This document shows, in pieces, positions 21,901 to 33,900 of a stretch of 64,000 nt of DNA. The notes beneath the pieces were generated by a model. It was not told the origin of the DNA. It ran no database searches and worked only from the letters and a program-made list of their open reading frames with translations. Source of the stretch: Phyto melanocephala. Lineage: Eukaryota > Arthropoda > Insecta > Diptera > Rhinophoridae. Positions within the stretch are counted from its first letter, which is position 1. Each line of letters opens with the position of its first letter. The stretch spans positions 35,019,201-35,083,200 of the forward strand of contig OW799235.1 of assembly GCA_941918925.1 (NCBI GenBank), read 5' to 3'. A program made the translations under genes and the position numbers.

Positions 21901-24900
21901 TGAAAAAAGTGTTTCTGTAAAGTTTTCAGGCGAGAACTTCTCACTTTGAACTGTCAAAATAAGTCACAAACAAAAAGACCGCGAGATTGCAAAAACTTTG
22001 AGCCAAAAAATATAAAAAGTCAAAAATCAGTGACAAAAACATGGAAAATGTAAAGTTTAAATGTTTTTTTTTATTATTAATGCATACATATGTATGTATT
22101 AATATTATAAATTTGTTATCGTTAAGAAAATTATGCGGGTTTCAAAGCAACAAAAAGGAAAATTAGATATCGAGTTTAAACTATCGAACCTTCTATAAAA
22201 TATTTTGTAATTGAAATAATGTTTTTTTTTGTGCTTTAAACTTTTATGTATGTAAAAGAAAGAAATTAGGCAATGCAAAATTAATTACTTTAAATTTGAG
22301 GTTATAAATTTTCTTACTACGGGAAATAATTTATGGTAACTATCTTTGTTTAATTTACAAAAGTTTTTATATTTCTAAAAAAGATAGATTTTATTTTATA
22401 TTGATTATATTTTTACAATCATCAAAGTCATTTAAAGTTTAAAAAAACTAACTAACTAAATAAAATTGCTAAATTCTTTTCATTTATTTTTTTTTATTTA
22501 AATTTCGAAATAATTTTTATAATTTTTTTATTCCTTTTTTATTTAGACCTTAAATATTTACAAAAAGTGTTTATTGTTTAACCAAATTGTTTAATTTGTA
22601 TGTCGTGTGTCCTAAACAAAAATCCTAAATACACCACCATCATCATTATGTTTATCATCAAAAGGAAACAATGTTACCAATGTCTTGGAAAGTGAAGGCA
22701 AATTTGTATTCCTTACACCTTTTCTCATAAAAGGTGCCTTCAAGCAGAACCATTGCTGATGATCTGCTTAAGCGATATAGTTCCTTAAAACAATTCTCCG
22801 GCATTTCAAAAGAGTCTGTTGAATCGCACAACCTTTTGCGATGAATCCGCAACATATTCCTTTCATCATCCCCAACCGCTCTAACTAAAGCTGCATTGTA
22901 CATTTTATTTCTTTCTTCTGCACTTATTTTTTTAAACAATTTTATTTTCTAAATTTTATATGTATTATTATTTCCGCACTTCTAAAGTTTATTTTTTTTT
23001 TCTTCTTCTTCTTCTTATAATTAAGTATAATTTTTGATAGCTCTAACGTAACAACGTAATCATAAATGGTATTTTTCGCCATGAGTTACAGATACACTTT
23101 TTTCTCACACATCGAGAAACGGTGGGATATTTTGTTTCATGACTTTTCGATGCGAGAAGTTCTCACTAAAGTTACAGAACATGGGTACTGGTGTCTTCTT
23201 TATACATAATAAAAATAGGATCTTGCAGTTGTTAGTGTGCGTGCGTGCGTGCGTGTTGTTAGCTGTGTTCCATCTACATTTAATTAATTGTTAATCATTT
23301 TTTCAACAACAACAAAATATGTCTATTATATTAATGTTGTTTTGTATTTACTTATGTGTATGTGTGTGCGTATGTATATGTAGATCTTAAATTAATTAAT
23401 TAATTCAATTAATAACAATTAACAAAAACAATACATGCTGCCTACTAACGGCCACATTCATAATCAATAATTAAATTTATCACAAGTTTACACAACAAAC
23501 TTTGTATGAACATTTTGTTTAATAATCCTAACAATTGATTATTAATATGGGAGTAAATGTTTTATGTATAAACTATAGTACGCATACATAATTTTAATAC
23601 TTTGTGTTATATTTAGTTCTCTACGGATCTATTATTTGCTATTTGTATTTCTACAATATTTCCATTTAAATTGATGTTTTTCCTTGTTACATTTATTTGC
23701 AACTTTAATCGTTTATAAAACATCACTTTTAATTTAGTTTGCCCTGAGGCCACACATTCAAGTTTACGATTTCAAGTTGATTACACATATTGCTTGTAAC
23801 ATTTATTCGAATTGACAGCTGTGACGTTGGCTGCACGCAATTTGTTAGATAATTATATGTGTTAAGATGCCGTCGTCAAGGAAGTAACTCAAAATGCTCT
23901 CAAAAATTAATTTGTATATTTATTAAATTTATTTATTTATTTATTTGCTACTGAATTTTGGTATAACGACAACCTATTTACATGATTATAAAAATTTTTT
24001 AATACACGAAAAATCAACGGAAACTCAGTTGATCCGACATACAAAAGACCTTCAATACAAAGAATTGTGTATGTGTTTCTTCAACTTAATTTTTATACCC
24101 TTCACACAGTGAAAAAGGGTATATATAGGTTTGTCATTCCGTGTGAAATTTCTACAATTTTCATTTCCGACCCCATAAAGTATATATTTTCTGAAAGCTT
24201 ATGAATAGGGCAGTCGATTAAGCTCTGTCAGTCTGTCCGTCTGACCGTCTGTCCGTGTGTATGTTGAAATCAACTTTTTGAAGCCCCCCGACATAGGTTG
24301 GACCCGGGTAAGGTATTAAAATATCAGAAATATTTGGGAGTAGATCGGTATTGAAAATCAGAAACATCGGTACATAAACAACTGAGATATGAGCAAAAAC
24401 CCACGACCACCTCGATTTTTTTTCCACAAAAACAACATTACAACAACAACATACATACATACAAACGTGTATACTGGTTAGAGAAAACGTGGCATCGAAT
24501 CCCAGCTGAGCCAAAAAAAATTTTTTTTAATTTTTTTTTAAATTTTTTTTTTAATTTTTTTTTTATTTTTTTTTTATTTTTTTTTTATTTTTTATTTAAT
24601 ATATTATTTATATTTTTATTATTATTTTTTATTATTTTTTTTTATTTTTTTTTTGTTTTATATATATTATATACACAATAATTTTTTTTTTTAATTTTTT
24701 TTTTAAATTTTTTAAAAAATTTTTTTTTTAAATTTTTTAAAAAAAATTTTTTTGTTTGTTTTTTTTAACATACATACGTGAATTTTTAATTTTACAATGG
24801 GACGTTTTTATATATGTATGTTTTTATATGTATGTGCGTATATCATATGGGATGAATGGTGACACAAACCACTGTTATTGCATGACTACACGTTGTGAAG

Positions 24901-27900
24901 GGTATATAAGATTCGGCACGGCCGAATATAGCGCTCTTACTTGTTTCATTTGTCAATTTTAAAAACATTTACCACCATAACTTAAGGCGTCGTTAATCTT
25001 ACGTAAACATACACTTTCCGAATCAGTTGATTCTTTTTCCTTTAAGGCTGGGGCACAATGAATCCATCGTTCGTCAAACTTCAACTTTTTCAACTGACAT
25101 CAACGTATTAACGGAGGGGGGTTGGCACAATCAGTACTTTGTGTTGACGGATCATAAGTCAAGTTAAATTGTTGACTGCTGCGACAAATCAAAAACAAAC
25201 AGCGCCGCCTGAAGGCCGATAATATTTATATATTTTTTTTTTTTTACTTATCTTCACAATAAAAAAAATTAATAAAAAAAAAAATATTTTTTTAAGAAAA
25301 TGTCAATTTGGCTTTAAATTCATACAATCTATATAAATATAAAAAAAAAGAGTTTTGAACCGAAAACAACTGTATGCTTCTGTGGCGGCTCATGCATCAC
25401 AAAAAAGTACGGCGGCTGCTATAAAGCCGGTTGACTTCGCTTTTTGCGCACAACCGTATGGTAGTTGTCAAAGTACTCGACGTACGCCAAAAGTTGGTCA
25501 ACTTTTATACTTTGCGTTGACGGACACGTACTGAATGTGACAACACTCATAAGAAAACATGTATTTTAACTAAGTTGTCAGTTGAAAAAGTTGGAGTTTG
25601 ACGGACGACGGATTCATTGTGCCCCAGCCTTTAGGAACTTATGTGTAAATGGTTGCTACATCATAAACGTAACGTTGCGGACGAAATTGACAAAATTTTA
25701 ATTTCTTTGTTGTCAACAATATTTTTAAAATAACTTTTTTAGTTTTTATATACCATTAATGTTTCTTATTTTTACAGAAACATCAAATTTGCACAATCGG
25801 TTCCTCTTTCAATGTATAGCTCCACTAAGAAGGGATTCTTGGAAATTCGTGCTTTAAGGGGGTAAACAAAGGGTAAAAACGGATAAAATCGGTAACCTTA
25901 TATCTGCTAAACTAAAAATGATACAAATTAAATTGAAAAAATATTGTAATTTGCACAAAAAATAAGCTTACAGGTGTCTGGCCTTTTTTTTTTAATTTTC
26001 AACCCCTAAGGGGAAAAACGGGTAAAAACTATAATTTGGTACTTTTTTGGTACCGTATGTAACTTCCAAACACATAAAGTTAGGAAAAAATTTAAAACCG
26101 TATTAAGTAATCCGCAAAAAAAAAATTTATAAGAATTCGGCACTTTTTCAAATTCACATGTATAAGGGGCAAAAATTTTCCCTTTTTTGGTACTTTTTTT
26201 AAAAGAAACTTTTCTTATATTATTCAATGGGACGAAATTTGACAATTACACTGTGCAAGAAATTTACACTTTTTTTCGTGACAAGCAGGGCACCTGGCGT
26301 TTTAACATAATTCGGGTACGCTGAATTCAGCGGTGCCCGCGGTTTTTTAATAATGGCTCTGGTTTTCGAGATATACCGTTATTTCGAAAATGGAGGAGGT
26401 TGCACAACATATGTTCGCGTAACTCAAAAACGCTTTAGCTTATTCAAAAAACTTAAAAAACCGAAATTCCGCAATAAAATTTCCTTTAAGAAAAGTAAAA
26501 CTTCTTTCTAATATCTGCAGTCGTTTTAGAAACATAATTTTATTTTTTGAAAAAAAAATAATTTTTTTATCAAAATTTCGAAATTTTTGTTTTTTAAAAA
26601 TTCATAAAAACTCAAAAAATACAGCTAGGCTTCTTATTTTTTGCAGACATATAATATATGATTCTATTCACAAAAGTCGACAAATTTTAGTTAATTTAAG
26701 AATTTCATAAAACGCAACCCCCCTAAGGGATGGTGTTAAAGGGAAAGTATGTATAATTTGAGAAAATGTTAAGAACAAAAAACATTGGAAGTCGGTCATA
26801 CATTTTATCCCCCTAGGAGTGAATCCTAGGCCTTAGAAACAAATGATGAGAATGAAAAATAAAGTTGCGCTGGTCATTTGGCCCGTCTAGGGGTATCTCA
26901 GGCGCTGCAGGTGCAAAATTTAAGGCTAGAGTTCTACGCGTATAAAAAACAAAGTTCCAAAAAAAATAAGCTATTAGTGATTAAAGTCTGTCTACAACTA
27001 TTGATTTTTTCAGAAAAGATGAAATTTTTTATAATAATCAAACTAAAAAATTTTTGTTGTTAAGTAGTTAAAGTTTTTATTTAGAAATTTATTCTTCTTC
27101 CTCTTCAGCTTCCAACAAATATTCCCTAATAGCGAATTAAGTTGTTTGCCGCTATACCAGTGTCCGAGCCTGGCTGTTACTTGGTGAAATTCTTGCCATG
27201 TTCATCAGACTCGGCTGGTGATTGTTCATTAAATTTTTCGGCATGGTAATGCAAAAAATGTATTTTCAATGGCATTCTAGCGTTTAAGTTTTTAAATGCG
27301 GTTAGCATATTTTTGATTAAAATTCGCCAGATTTCAGACCGATGATTTCCTAATACATTTTCTATTACTGATTTCACACTATTCCAGGCCAATAGCTCGA
27401 TATCATTCAATGCAACCTCAAATTCATGGTCCTTCATAAGACGACGAATATCCGGTCCATTAAGAGTTCCTGTAAAATAAAAACATTATGATAAGAAATA
27501 TAAATCTAATTTAATAAAGTAGTTAGAGTTCATACCTTATTTTAAAGGGTGTTTTTTTAAGCCCGATAGAACTTGAAATTGTAAAAAATAACACAAAAAA
27601 TTAAATTGTAATCAAAATTTTTTTTTATTCGAAAGATCAATACGTGACATTAACATTTGAAAATGATTTCGGGCATATGTGCACCGCGGCTGTTCTTGAC
27701 GAAGCGCATTCTGGACGTCCGTTGTTTTATCGCAAAATTGTGTTCAGCGATGAGGCGCATTTTTGGCTTAACGGGTTTGTTAATAAGCAAAATTGCCGCA
27801 TATGGAGCGAGACCAATTCACAAGAGACCCTACAGACTCCATTACATCCAGAAAAATGCACCGTTTGGTGCGGTTTTCACGCTGGTGGCATCATCGGACC

Positions 27901-30900
27901 TTATTTCTTCAAAAATGAGGCCGGAGCTCGCGTTACGGTCAATGGAGATCGTTACCGCACCATGATCAATGATTTTTTGTTTGAAAATATGGATGACATT
28001 GATCCGGAGGAGATGTGGTTTCAACAGGATGGCGCTACGTGCCATACGGCGAACGCGATAAGTTGATTTCGAGAAATGGACCTGTCAATTGGCCTCCAAG
28101 GTCGTGCGATTTGACACCTCTCGATGATTTCCTGTGGGGCTACGTGAAGTCACTGGTTTATGCTGATAAACCAGCAACAATTGACGCCTTGGAGGCCAGC
28201 ATTGTTCGTGTTATTCGTGACATACGGCCAGCAGTGCTCGAAAAAGTAGCCCAAAATTGGACGTCCAGAATGCGCTTCGTCAAGAACAGCCGCGGTGCCC
28301 ATATGCCCGAAATCATTTTCAAATGTTAATGTCACGTATTGATCTTTCGAATAAAAAAAAAATTTTGATTACAATTTAATTTTTTGTGTTATTTTTTACA
28401 ATTTCAAGTTCTATCGGGCTTAAAAAAACACCCTTTACTTTCATGCCGCTTAATCGTGGAAAAATTCGGTGCAATTCGGTAAAAGAAACACCATCTGGGC
28501 TCAATGCTTTTATACAATTTTTTACAATACCCAGTTTGATGTGCAGTGGAGGAAGCAAAATCTTTTCCATCGGCACAAGTGGTAATTCAACAACATTGTT
28601 TCTATGCAATCTGCTTTCCTCACGTAAAGCCCAATCCCGTGTATTGTACTGGTCGCCATCGAAACTCGTATTCCATAAGCACATGAAGCACATATTTTTA
28701 GTATAGCCCAATTGCATGCCTCTTAAAAGTGCTACCACTTTTAAATCTGCGCATATTTTTCACTTGTGGTATTTATATTTAATTAACTGCATTTAACTTT
28801 CATTGATGCGTATGTCTCTTTAGTATTTGTGCTTAGTGCTATCGGAATAGGACTTTTTAAATTAGTGACATGTAGCAAAACTGCTTTTAAGCTACTTTTG
28901 GAAGAATCAATAAATAAGCGCCAATCTCCAGGATTATATTAATTTTGCATTGTTAAAACCAAGCCGCGGATGTCAGTAGAAAACGCGATAGAATTATTCT
29001 CAATAGATTTAAAAAAAAAGTCGTAAGTCGTCTATGGCGATTTATAGCCCCGTATATTTGTACACCTGGTGCTAAAATATTAGCTCGTTTAAACTCTTTT
29101 GTCAAGAGAATGCTCTGTCTTGTAATTGTTTTAATCAAAGTACCTGTCTAGACCTTCAAGACCATGTTTTAAAAAAAAACCAGGACGAATAATATTTCTA
29201 CCTGTTCCAGGTATAACAAGAGAATATGTTATTTAAGTTTTTTACAAGACCGATTAGTGCGGTTTTGACTGCACAATAAAAGACCGATTTGTATGGTTTT
29301 GTAAGCACAATAAAATACAAAGATGTAAGCATTTGTGACTTTATTTCTTAATTCTTAGAATTTTTTAATCGGTAACTTCACTTCTTAGGGGGGCTCCCAT
29401 ACAAATATTGCGTTTTATGAAATTCTTAAATTAACTAAAATTTTTCGACTTTTGTGAATAGAATCAAAAGTTGCTAACAGATTTTAAAGATTTGTGGTTT
29501 GTTTTGTTATCAGCTTTGTTTTTTATATGTCTGCAAAAAATTAGAAGCCTAGGTGTATTTTTTGATTTTTAATGAATTTTTAAAAAACAAAAATTTCGAA
29601 ATTTTGATACAAAAATTAATTTTTTTTTTCAAAAAAAAAAATTATGTTCCTAAAACGACTGCGGATATTAGAAAGAAGTTTTACTTTTCTTAAAGGAAAT
29701 TTTATTGCGGAGTTTCGGTTTTTTAAGTTTTTTCAATAAGCTAAAGCGTTTTTGAGTTACGCGAACATATGTTATGCAACCTCCTCCATTTTCGAAATAA
29801 CGGTATATCTCGAAAACCAGAGCCAATCTTAAAAAACCGCACCACTGGATTCAGCGTACCCGAATTATGTTAAAACGCCAGGTGCCCGGCTTGTCTGTTT
29901 TTTCAACTAGCATAGTGTTATTATTTCCTAATAAAATATGGGCAATTATTTAGGTGAAATTTTTGGAAACTTTTTTTGGGACAAAAAAGGGAAAAATTCC
30001 GGAAAATGTATGTTAAAAATGTAAATTTTTAATTAGGATTTCACCAGACATAAAAAATTATGTAATTTTGTAAAAATTGAAACACATTCCTAACAGGGTA
30101 GAAAGGGAAAATCGGGAAAAGAGTTTGGTACTTTTTGAACATAATTACTTTTATGCAAAAAAGAGTAGATTTGCTGACATTAAATCAAGTCTATTAAAAT
30201 ATTTTGATACATAGATATTTGAACATTTTAAACTTGGAACTTGGACCAAAAATGTACTTTTTCGCTTTTCTATGGTACTTTTTGTATTTTCTACGTTTAT
30301 AAAGATAGAATTATAAAATAATGGACTATTGATTCCTGGTAAGACTAAAAATGTTATGGGTGACCAAAAAGGTACTTTTTTGAATTTTTATGGTACTTTT
30401 TGTATTTTCTACGTTTATGAAAGTAGGATTGTACAATCAAGGACTATTAGTTCCAGATGAGACTAAAAACGTTATGGGCGACCAAAAAGGTACCATTTTG
30501 AATTTTTATGGTACTTTTTGTATTTTCAACGTTTGCGAAGCTAGATTTTTGAAATTAGTGACTATCGATATAAGGTGAGACTGAAAATATTATGGTCGAC
30601 CAAAAAGGTACTTTTTTGAATTTTTATGGTACTTTTTGTGTTTTCTACGTTTATGAAGTTAGGATTGTACAATCAAGGATTTTTGATTTCAGGTGAGACT
30701 AAAAATGTTATGGGCGACCAAAAAGGTACTTTTTTGAATTTCTATGGTACTTTTTGTATATTCTACGTTATTGAAGATAGGATTGTACAATCAAGGACTA
30801 GGTGACATTAAAAATGTTATGTGCGACAAAAAAGGTACTTTTTTTAATTTTTAAGGTACTTTTGGTATTTTTATCGTTTGCTAAGCTAGAATTTTGAAAT

Positions 30901-33900
30901 TAGTGACTATTGATACAAGGTGAGACTGAAAATGTTATGGGCGACAAAAAAGGTATATATAAAAACTAACCTTAAACAAAGAATTAAAAACAATAGAGTT
31001 TGAAAACAAAGATTTCTTTCGAAGAATACATATTCTGGTAATGTAAAAGTTCGTTGCGAAGCATTTAAGATGTTATGATATTTCTGCCAGAATTTTATCG
31101 TTATGATATTTCTGCCACAACTAAAGAACTGAAACCAAATTTGACTTATTCCATTTGAAGTTCTAAAAGTCATTAACAAGAAATTTTTATTTTAACTTCC
31201 TAGTTCCTTTATTAAAACCCCCCATTTTAATATTATTTTTACTAAAGTATTTGGTTTTATTAAAGAATATGTTTCTATATAGAATTTTGCTTTTTGAAAT
31301 TATGTATGCGATTAACAACATTGTTGAAACAAAAACAAGTAAAAGCGCTATATTCGGCCGTGCCGAATCTTATATACCCTTCACAACGTGTAGTCATGCA
31401 ATAACAGTAAATTCACGTATGTATGTTAAAAAAAAACAAAAAAAAAATAAAAAATAAAAAAAAATTTTAAAAAAAAAAATTTAAAAAAAAAATTAAAAAA
31501 AAAAAAATTATTATATACATATATAATATATATAAAACAAAAAAAAAATAAAAAAAAAATTTAAAAAAAAAAAATAAAAAAAAATAATAATAAAAATATA
31601 TATAATATATTAAATAAAAAATAAAAAAAAAATAAGAAAAAAATTAAAAAAAAAAATTTTAAAAAAATTTAAAAAAAAATTTTTTTGCCTCAGCTGGGAT
31701 TCGATGCCACGTTTTCTCTAACCAGTATACACGTTTGTATGTATGTATGTTGTTGTTGTAATGTTGTTTTTATGAAAAGAAAATCGAGGTGGTCGTGGGT
31801 TTTTGCTCATATCTCAGTTGTTTATGTACCGATGTTTCTGATTTTCAATACCGATCTACTCCCGAATATTTCTGATATTTTAATACCTTACCCGGGTCCA
31901 ACCTATGTCGGGGGGCTTCAAAAAGTTGATTTCAACATACACACGGACAGACGGTCAGACGGACAGACGGTCAGGGCTTAATCGACTCCTCTATTCATAA
32001 GCTTTCAGAAAATATATACTTTATGGGGTCGGAAATGAAAATTGTAGAAATTTCACACGGAATGACAAACCTATATATACCCTTTTTCACTGTGTGAAGG
32101 GTATAAAAACCTATATATACCCTTTTTCACTGTGTGAAGGGTATAAAAAAAAAAATAATAATATGACACGCTTAGGTTTTTATAGCAACTAACCACGTTT
32201 TATTTTAAACGCAAGGCTTACGAATCCGCAACGTTTACGTAAGAGTGACGAACCCTTAAGAACTTTACATAGCAAAGAAATTTGTATGTGATACATGGTT
32301 TTTTATTAAGGTCTTCGAATTAAAATTAAAAGAAATTGTAGATTCCAGTAATTCTTTTTTATTATTGTTTTATTTTTGTAAATATGTAACACAAAAGTTA
32401 TGGAAATTGCAATCGTATTTATAGCTTAGATTCTGATTATTTATACTAATCAAAAAAAAAAACAATCAATCAATCAATCAATTAATCAATTAATACAATT
32501 TTACAATTTACTAACAGTAACACAACTTTTAAATGTTTATACAATTATACATCTACTAAACACTTATTTGAAACATATTTAAGTACTTAGAATAGTGTAT
32601 ACATACAAACTTACATATATGTAAATTATGTTATTTGCTGCCTAAAAATTCTGATTTTAAATCGATGTTTATTCAATTCTTATATGTCTATTTATGTTCT
32701 CTTTTAAATTAAAACTATTTAATTAATTATTGTTTTATTAATGTTTATTTGAATTTAATTTTGAAATAAAATACAACACTACAAAACCGTGAACAGATAA
32801 TAAAACTCACCACCAACCAGTTCAACACAATCAAATAGATTAAAATTTTTATAATTTAGAGGGAAAAAACACACAGGTCATTCAAAAGGTAAAACAAACG
32901 AAATTTTTTTAGGCAAAACGCGTTAGTGATCATAAAAAAGCAATATGGCGGTGACTAAGTCCAAGTTTTAACTAAAAAAAATTTTAAATCTTGTTTATTT
33001 TATTATTGAGTAATTCTTAATTTTAAAGAATGTAATGTTTTCATAATTACTAATTTAAATTGCTTGTACTGATTTAAATTAATTTTCAATTAGCAAACAA
33101 AAATAATTTGCAATTAAAAAAATAAAAGCAGTAGTTCAAAACGAATCCTAAACGACTGTTTTTATTTCTTTAGCGAATGTTTTTGATCAATAGTTTTTTT
33201 TATTAGATAATAATAATACATATTACCAATAATAATTAAATACTAATAAATATCTTTCCTTAAATAATATTACACATTAACAAATACCAAACACAAATAA
33301 ATTTAAAAAAAAAATTTTTCACTCGAAATTTATTTATTTTTTTTTTTTTAACACATTTATTGTTTTTAGTACAATATCTTTCTTATTAAATTTTGTAACT
33401 AATTTGCTTGTAACTTATAAAAATTTGATATTATTTGTTGGCTTTTTCCCTAAATTAATTAAGACAATAAAATACACACACATATATAAAATCAAATTAA
33501 GCTGCATATTTTATTCAAAATTATTTTATTTTTTTTTTTGTTTTTGTTTGACAATCGCTCTTAAGTGTTCCAAAATTTCCGTATAACTTTGATATCTATT
33601 CTAATCTATTTAATTTAAAGCCTTTAGCTTTTTGCTTAAAAAAATCAAATAACCTCAATCAAATCCAACAAATGCATTTTTTAATATTACTGCTTAATTT
33701 CATTATAATCACAAGCAATCGGTTCCATTTTTTTTTTTTTAATAATTATACAAAAATATTGGAATTTAATTTAATTTTATTTTGTGTTTAATTTATATTT
33801 GCATTTTTATTCCTTTTCTCTTTTTTTAAACCTCACTATCATGTTCAACTAAAAACAAAAAATTAGGTTCTCGAAGACCAAGTCTAGCGTCGGTACACAG

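Larger units (their letters stand above)
27180..29160 (-). pseudogene. Putative transposase gene of the long-TIR element (unplaced arthropod family), two or more exons, inactivated
   Basis: On the minus strand the order is: LTKEFKRANILAPGVQIYGA and NRHRRLTTFF (about 29100-29010); after a frame break FSTDIRGLV (about 28985); DWRLFIDSSKSSLKAVLLHV (about 28930-28870); CADLKVVALLRGMQLGYTKN (about 28755-28700); VPMEKILLPPLHIKLGIVKN; and FTELHRIFPRLSGMKVK at the edge of the mariner. After the mariner there is a donor (AAG|GTATGA) and acceptor (TTTTACAG), then TLNGPDIRRLMKDHEFEVAL, NVLGNHRSEIWRILIKNMLT, RMPLKIHFLHYHAEKFNEQS and SDEHGKNFTK with a stop. I recall similar unnamed proteins from arthropod genomes, but no function is established. 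Acidic residues in FIDSS, CADLK and SDEHG are candidate catalytic positions. Stops, a frameshift and the insertion make it a pseudogene. Confidence 0.65.
26249..29917. mobile_element. 3.67-kb DNA transposon with ~0.5-kb TIRs, CACTRTGC ends and TTA target site; transposase superfamily not recognised
   Basis: The left end CACTGTGCAAGAAA and right end CTAGCATAGTG are inverted and flanked by TTA (26246-26248 and 29918-29920). The inverted repeats continue inward for about 480 bp (26249-26728 against 29388-29917). They include GGGCACCTGGCGTTTTAACA, ATGGAGGAGG, ACGCGAACATATGT and a final block AAGAATTTCATAAAACGCAA, with one ~50-bp indel. Between the TIRs lies a broken minus-strand gene interrupted by a mariner. 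The short CACTATG ends and 3-bp duplication are loosely compatible with the CACTA/Mirage/Chapaev assemblage, but this is not established here. Confidence 0.82.

Noticed and set aside
23235..23260. GTGCGTGCGTGC tract as a regulatory element
   Set aside because: A simple microsatellite in an intron; nothing supports a function.
27644..28066. A single frame starting MTLTFENDFGHM that looks like an intact mariner N-terminus
   Set aside because: The first ~26 codons are the antisense of the transposase 3' end (inverted duplication), not an authentic N-terminus.
28386..28706. Plus-strand frame of 106 codons overlapping the long-TIR element's gene
   Set aside because: It is the antisense shadow of the minus-strand frame carrying ALLRGMQLGYTKN and PPLHIKLG.
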